Assembly (NCBI RefSeq): GCF_002205845.1
Contig: NZ_NISI01000006.1
Span: 248,001 to 312,000, forward strand
Direction of reading: 5' to 3'
DNA length: 64,000 nt
DNA from: Roseateles puraquae
GTDB taxonomy: Bacteria; Pseudomonadota; Gammaproteobacteria; Burkholderiales; Burkholderiaceae_C
In this document: positions 60,660-64,000 of the stretch, in pieces
How the letters are laid out: each line of letters starts with the position of its first letter
Position numbering within the stretch: position 1 is the stretch's first letter
Program-made: the position numbers and the translations under genes
The notes under the pieces: model-generated
Databases searched by the model: none
Told to the model about the DNA's origin: nothing
The model's input: only the letters and a program-made list of their open reading frames with translations

Positions 60660-61187
60660 ATGGACAGCCTCGCCCCCTGGCTGGCCGTGGCGGGCGCCGG
60701 CGCTCTGCACGGCCTGCACCCGGCCTGCGGCTGGGCGGCGGCGGCCTGCATGCCCAGCCCGCGCGCCGCCCTGTGGCCGATCGCGGTCGGGCACGCCGCG
60801 ACGCTGCTCGGCGTGGCCGTGGTGGTTGCGCTGGGCGGGCCGGTGGCGGCCTGGGCCTGGGGCAGCGCGGCAGGGCTTGGCGCCGCGCTGATCGCCCGGC
60901 GCGCCCGCGCCAGCCTCGCCCTCGGCGCTGGCCTCGCTTCAGCGCTCCACGGCAGCGCGCTGATGCTGCTGCCGGCCTTGATGCCGGTCTGCCTGGGGAA
61001 TGGCGCGGTGCGGAGCCTGACCGCCTCCGGCTCACTGCCACTGGTGCTGGCCGCCGCTGCCGTGCACCTGGCTGGCCTGCTGGCCGCAACGGCAGTGATG
61101 GCTTTCGGCGGCCGCCGGCTGGCGCGGCGGTGGATTTCTATACTCGCCCGCCATGAGTGCTTCTCCCGCCATCACCCCCGCCGATGA
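60660..61187 (+). CDS. Hydrophobic membrane protein, 175 residues
   Basis: About five membrane helices (HGLHPACGWAAAACM, AVGHAATLLGVAVVVALGG, AAGLGAALIARR, ALMLLPALMPVCLG, AAAAVHLAGLLAATAVM). The start of the protein has two Cys in membrane-facing positions (HPACGW, AACM), perhaps a metal or redox site. Its last 35 bp overlap the acetyltransferase gene start. It is coupled to the DUF899 gene by a 3-bp gap, so these two probably function together. Function unknown. Confidence 0.7.
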   Translation: MDSLAPWLAVAGAGALHGLHPACGWAAAACMPSPRAALWPIAVGHAATLLGVAVVVALGGPVAAWAWGSAAGLGAALIARRARASLALGAGLASALHGSALMLLPALMPVCLGNGAVRSLTASGSLPLVLAAAAVHLAGLLAATAVMAFGGRRLARRWISILARHECFSRHHPRR

Positions 61188-62061
61188 ACTGAGCGACGTT
61201 GTCGAAGCGCTGCGCGCCGCCCGCCGGCAGTGGCGCGAGGCCCACCGCCGTGGCGGTGATGGCCGCGAGCTGCCGTCGCGCGAACTGCTGGCCGGCATGG
61301 TGCAGTGCCTGTCGGGCGCGCTGTTCCCGATGCGCCTGGGCCCGCCGACGCTGCGGCCGGAGAACGAGGATTTCTACGTCGGCCACACGCTGGGGGCCGC
61401 CATGACCACGTTGCGCCAGCAGGCCGCGCTGGAGCTGCGCCACGATGCCCGCCAGCGCGGCGAGGCCGAGCCGGCGCAGGATGCCGGCGAGCTGGCCAGC
61501 CGCTTTCTGCGCACGCTGCCGCGCCTGCGCGTGCTGCTCGACAGTGACGTGCTCGCCGCCTACCAGGGCGACCCCGCCGCACGCAGCGTCGACGAGGTGC
61601 TGCTGTGCTACCCGGGCCTGCGCGCGCTCATCAGTCACCGCATCGCGCATGAGCTCTACCAGCTCGGCCTGCCGCTGCTGGCCCGCGTGGTGGCGGAGCT
61701 GGCGCATGCCGACACCGGCATCGACATCCACCCCGGCGCCACCATCGGCAGCGGCTGCTTCATCGACCATGGCACGGGCGTCGTCATCGGCGAGACCGCC
61801 GTGCTGGGCGAGCGGGTGCGCATCTACCAGAACGTCACGCTCGGTGCGAAGAGCATCCCGACCGACGGCGACGGCCTGGCCGTGAAGGGCCAGCCCCGTC
61901 ACCCGGTGGTGGAAGACGAGGTCGTCATCTACGCCGGCGCCACCGTGCTGGGCCGGGTGACCATCGGCCGCGGCTCCATCATCGGCGGCAATGTGTGGCT
62001 CACCCGCAGCGTGCCGCCCGGCAGCGTGGTCACGCAGGCCGACTCAGTCGGCTGCGGCTGA
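61153..62061 (+). CDS. epsC: Serine O-acetyltransferase, EpsC-type
   Basis: A 302-residue left-handed beta-helix acetyltransferase. An alpha-helical N-terminal half is followed by hexapeptide repeats from ~190 (DTGIDIHPGATIGSGCFIDHGTGVVIGETAVLG, VRIYQNVTLGAKSIP). It uses acetyl-CoA and L-serine to make O-acetylserine for cysteine synthesis. The ~300-residue length and the N-terminal domain fit the EpsC subgroup rather than the shorter CysE. It starts inside the preceding gene end. It is convergent with an antiporter gene, overlapping it by 18 bp. Confidence 0.85.
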   Translation: MSASPAITPADELSDVVEALRAARRQWREAHRRGGDGRELPSRELLAGMVQCLSGALFPMRLGPPTLRPENEDFYVGHTLGAAMTTLRQQAALELRHDARQRGEAEPAQDAGELASRFLRTLPRLRVLLDSDVLAAYQGDPAARSVDEVLLCYPGLRALISHRIAHELYQLGLPLLARVVAELAHADTGIDIHPGATIGSGCFIDHGTGVVIGETAVLGERVRIYQNVTLGAKSIPTDGDGLAVKGQPRHPVVEDEVVIYAGATVLGRVTIGRGSIIGGNVWLTRSVPPGSVVTQADSVGCG

Positions 62062-63297
62062 ACCGGGCTGGGCCTGCACGTCCAGGCCCAGACGCCGTGC
62101 CAGCGGCGCCAGCGTCGGCCCCTGCACGAGCAGCGACAGCAGCACCACGACAAACGCGACATCGAAGAAGCGCCATCCGTCGGGCAGCCCGGCCAGCACC
62201 GGGTAGGTTGCCAGCACGATGGGCACCGCCCCGCGCAGGCCCGACCACGCGACGAAACACTGCGCCCGCCAGCTGAATCCCAGCGGCGCGAGACACAGCA
62301 CCACGGCGGCGGGCCGGGCGACGAACATCAGGCCTGCGGCCATCGCCAACGCGGGCCCGATGAGGCGCCACACCTCGTGCGGCGTCACCAGCAAGCCCAG
62401 CAGCAGGAACAGCACCGCCTGCGCCAGCCAGGTGTAGCCATTGAGCCCCGGCAGGCTCATCACCGCCACACGCTCGCCGCGATGGCGAACCAGCAGGCCG
62501 GCGAGGTAGACCGCCAGGAAGCCCGAGCCGCCACTGCGGTTGGTCACGGCGAACAGCAGCAGACCGAGGGCGGCCATCAAGAGCGCGGCCAGGCCGTCGT
62601 GGTCATCGGCGATCGGCAGCCGGCGCACCCACCAGGCCGCCAGCATGCCGCCGCCCAGGCCCATCAGCAGGCCCAGCCCGAGCTGCTCGGCCAGCAGCGG
62701 CAACAGGTCGCCTGCGCCGGCCACGCGCAGGTCGCCCGCCTGGCCCAAGGGGGTCAGCCAGGCGATGAGGCCGAGCGTGAGCACCATGGCCATCGGGTCG
62801 TTCATGGCCGACTCGACCTCGATGGTGGCTGCCAGCCGCGGCGCCAGGCGCAACTGGCTGGCGCTGAACTGGGCGAACACCGCGGCCGCGTCGGTGGACG
62901 ACACCGCCGCGCCCAGCAACAGCCCTTCCACCCAGCTCACGCCCAGCACGGCACGCGCCAGACCTGCCACGATCAAGGCCGTGACGGCCACGCCCACCGT
63001 GGCCAGCAGGCCCGCCGGCCACATGCCGCGGCGCACATCCACCCAGCGGGTGCGCAACCCGCCGTCGAACAGGATGAGGGCCAGCGCGAGATTGCCCACG
63101 TTGACCGCCAGCCGATGGTTGTCAAAAGGCAGGCCCAACGGCCCGTCCACCCCGGTGAGCATGCCCACCGCCATGAACACGAGCAGATGCGACAGGCCGA
63201 AGCGGTGGGTGTAGAGCGCCCCCGCGATGGCGACCAGCACGAGGGCGGCCACCGCCGCCGTCAGCAGCTCGGGCCCGGCGGCGATGTCATGCAGCAC
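62044..63297 (-). CDS. CPA1-type cation/proton antiporter (NhaP-like)
   Basis: A 417-residue protein with about 12 membrane helices. Conserved motifs are GVSWVEGLLLGAAVSSTDAAAVFAQF and VESAMNDPMA with the ion-binding Asp of the NhaP/CPA1 fold. RLRR-type C-terminal basic residues follow, without a long RCK or TrkA tail. It probably exchanges Na+ or K+ for H+ in the inner membrane. It is convergent with the acetyltransferase and lies 13 bp from the MscS gene end on the same strand. Confidence 0.85.
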   Translation of the reverse strand: MLHDIAAGPELLTAAVAALVLVAIAGALYTHRFGLSHLLVFMAVGMLTGVDGPLGLPFDNHRLAVNVGNLALALILFDGGLRTRWVDVRRGMWPAGLLATVGVAVTALIVAGLARAVLGVSWVEGLLLGAAVSSTDAAAVFAQFSASQLRLAPRLAATIEVESAMNDPMAMVLTLGLIAWLTPLGQAGDLRVAGAGDLLPLLAEQLGLGLLMGLGGGMLAAWWVRRLPIADDHDGLAALLMAALGLLLFAVTNRSGGSGFLAVYLAGLLVRHRGERVAVMSLPGLNGYTWLAQAVLFLLLGLLVTPHEVWRLIGPALAMAAGLMFVARPAAVVLCLAPLGFSWRAQCFVAWSGLRGAVPIVLATYPVLAGLPDGWRFFDVAFVVVLLSLLVQGPTLAPLARRLGLDVQAQPGSAAAD

Positions 63298-63310
63298 GGG
63301 TCAGCCTGCC

Positions 63311-64000
63311 TCAGCCTGCGGGCTGGGGCACGATGTCAGGCGCATCGGGCTGCGGACCCGGCCGACCACCCGAGCCTGGCAGACCGACCACCTGCAGGGT
63401 GTTGGACACGTAGGCGAAGTTCAGTCCTCGCGCCTGCAACGCCCGCATCAAGGCCAGGTTCAAGGCCTGTTGGCGGTCCATGTAGACGTCGTAGCTCGGG
63501 TCCTTCACGCGGTAGACCACCTCGAAGTTCAGCGCGTTCTGGCCAAAGCCCTTGAAATGGGCGCGCACGTACTCCAGCAACGGGTCGGCCTCGATCAGCT
63601 GCTGCACCAGCGGCGGCACGCCGGCCACCTCGTCGGCGGTGGCGTCGTAGGTGATACCGAAGCTGAACAGCACCCGCCGCGTCTGCAGCCGCTTGAAGTT
63701 GGCCACCGTGCGCTTGAGCAGCTCGGCGTTGGACATGACGATCTGCTCGCCGCCCAGGCTTCGGATGCGCGTCGTCTTCAATCCGACCCGCTCGACCGTG
63801 CCCGTCACGTCGCCCACCGTGATGGAGTCGCCCACCTCGAAGGGCTTGTCCACCGCAATCGCCAGCGACGCGAACAGGTCGCTCAGGATGTTCTGCACGG
63901 CCAGTGCCACCGCGATGCCGCCGATGCCCAGGCTCGCCACGAAGGCAGTGATGTTGACGCCCAGGTTGGACAGCACCGCCAGCACGACCACCACCCACAC
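63311..64000 (-). CDS. MscS-family mechanosensitive channel, 3' part
   Basis: The frame runs off the window edge, so only ~229 C-terminal residues are visible. They include part of the pore helix (VNITAFVASLGIGGIAVALAVQNILSDLFASLAIAVDKPF) and the conserved beta domain (VGDSITVGDVTGTVERVGLKTTRIRSLGGEQIVMSNAELL). The MscS cytoplasmic cage follows. It is an osmotic-shock channel in the inner membrane. It is on the same strand as the antiporter upstream of it, possibly one unit for ion and osmotic control. Confidence 0.9.
   Translation of the reverse strand: MWVVVVLAVLSNLGVNITAFVASLGIGGIAVALAVQNILSDLFASLAIAVDKPFEVGDSITVGDVTGTVERVGLKTTRIRSLGGEQIVMSNAELLKRTVANFKRLQTRRVLFSFGITYDATADEVAGVPPLVQQLIEADPLLEYVRAHFKGFGQNALNFEVVYRVKDPSYDVYMDRQQALNLALMRALQARGLNFAYVSNTLQVVGLPGSGGRPGPQPDAPDIVPQPAG

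Overview
The window is GC-rich, gene-dense DNA with Burkholderiales-type features. These include two branched-chain amino-acid-type (HAAT) ABC transporter gene sets, PEP-CTERM proteins, an EpsC-type serine acetyltransferase, UbiA/UbiC quinone genes and short-leader promoters. I infer a beta-proteobacterium near the Rubrivivax/Roseateles/Leptothrix group. This is judged from protein style only; no rRNA or other marker gene is present. No tRNA, rRNA, CRISPR array, prophage or transposase gene was seen.

Region 1 (1-12.4 kb): after the 3' end of a Fis-type regulator come two interleaved HAAT ABC importers: two binding proteins, four ATPases, four permeases, and an alpha/beta hydrolase between them. 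Most of the larger spacers hold repeats: a triple hairpin, two inverted copies of a 568-bp near-palindromic element, and two 35-bp-arm CACAGAGG-type hairpins. The second LivF-like ATPase has Arg in place of the Walker A Lys.

Region 2 (12.3-19 kb): a divergent EamA exporter/AraC regulator pair, a small membrane peptide, a receiver domain tethered to the membrane by a long Ala/Glu helix, a small conserved protein, a gene-free nest of REP-like inverted repeats, a TPR-GFA fusion and an exported serine hydrolase.

Region 3 (19-37.5 kb): a copper ATPase reading directly, with no stop codon, into a complete CueR regulator behind a MerR-type promoter. Then an exported protein with a DUF2145 protein, an alpha-oxoamine synthase, a YfcG-like GST, an OsmC protein, UbiA, a binding protein, a lipoprotein S41 protease, a Gfo/Idh oxidoreductase with an HPP-CBS protein, UbiC and ProC, and a CadC-like regulator.

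Region 4 (37.7-46.8 kb): a 1002-residue SARP-like ATPase regulator divergent from the CadC-like gene, followed by a four-gene operon. That operon encodes three PEP-CTERM proteins, one of them a 1167-residue autotransporter-repeat protein, and a five-helix membrane protein. No exosortase is in the window.

Region 5 (47-64 kb): an operon of an EarP-like protein that seems to lack catalytic residues, a degenerate receiver and a hybrid histidine kinase. Then a serine-less hydrolase-like lipoprotein, an ABC exporter, a siderophore-interacting flavoprotein, MipA/OmpV with an OmpR-type two-component system, a TPR-winged-helix regulator with beta-propeller, DUF899 and membrane proteins, EpsC, a CPA1 antiporter and the 3' part of an MscS channel gene.

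The strongest candidates for novelty are the CopA-CueR fusion, the paired 568-bp palindromes, the EarP-like signalling operon, the helix-tethered receiver and the REP-like hairpin pair with complementary loops.
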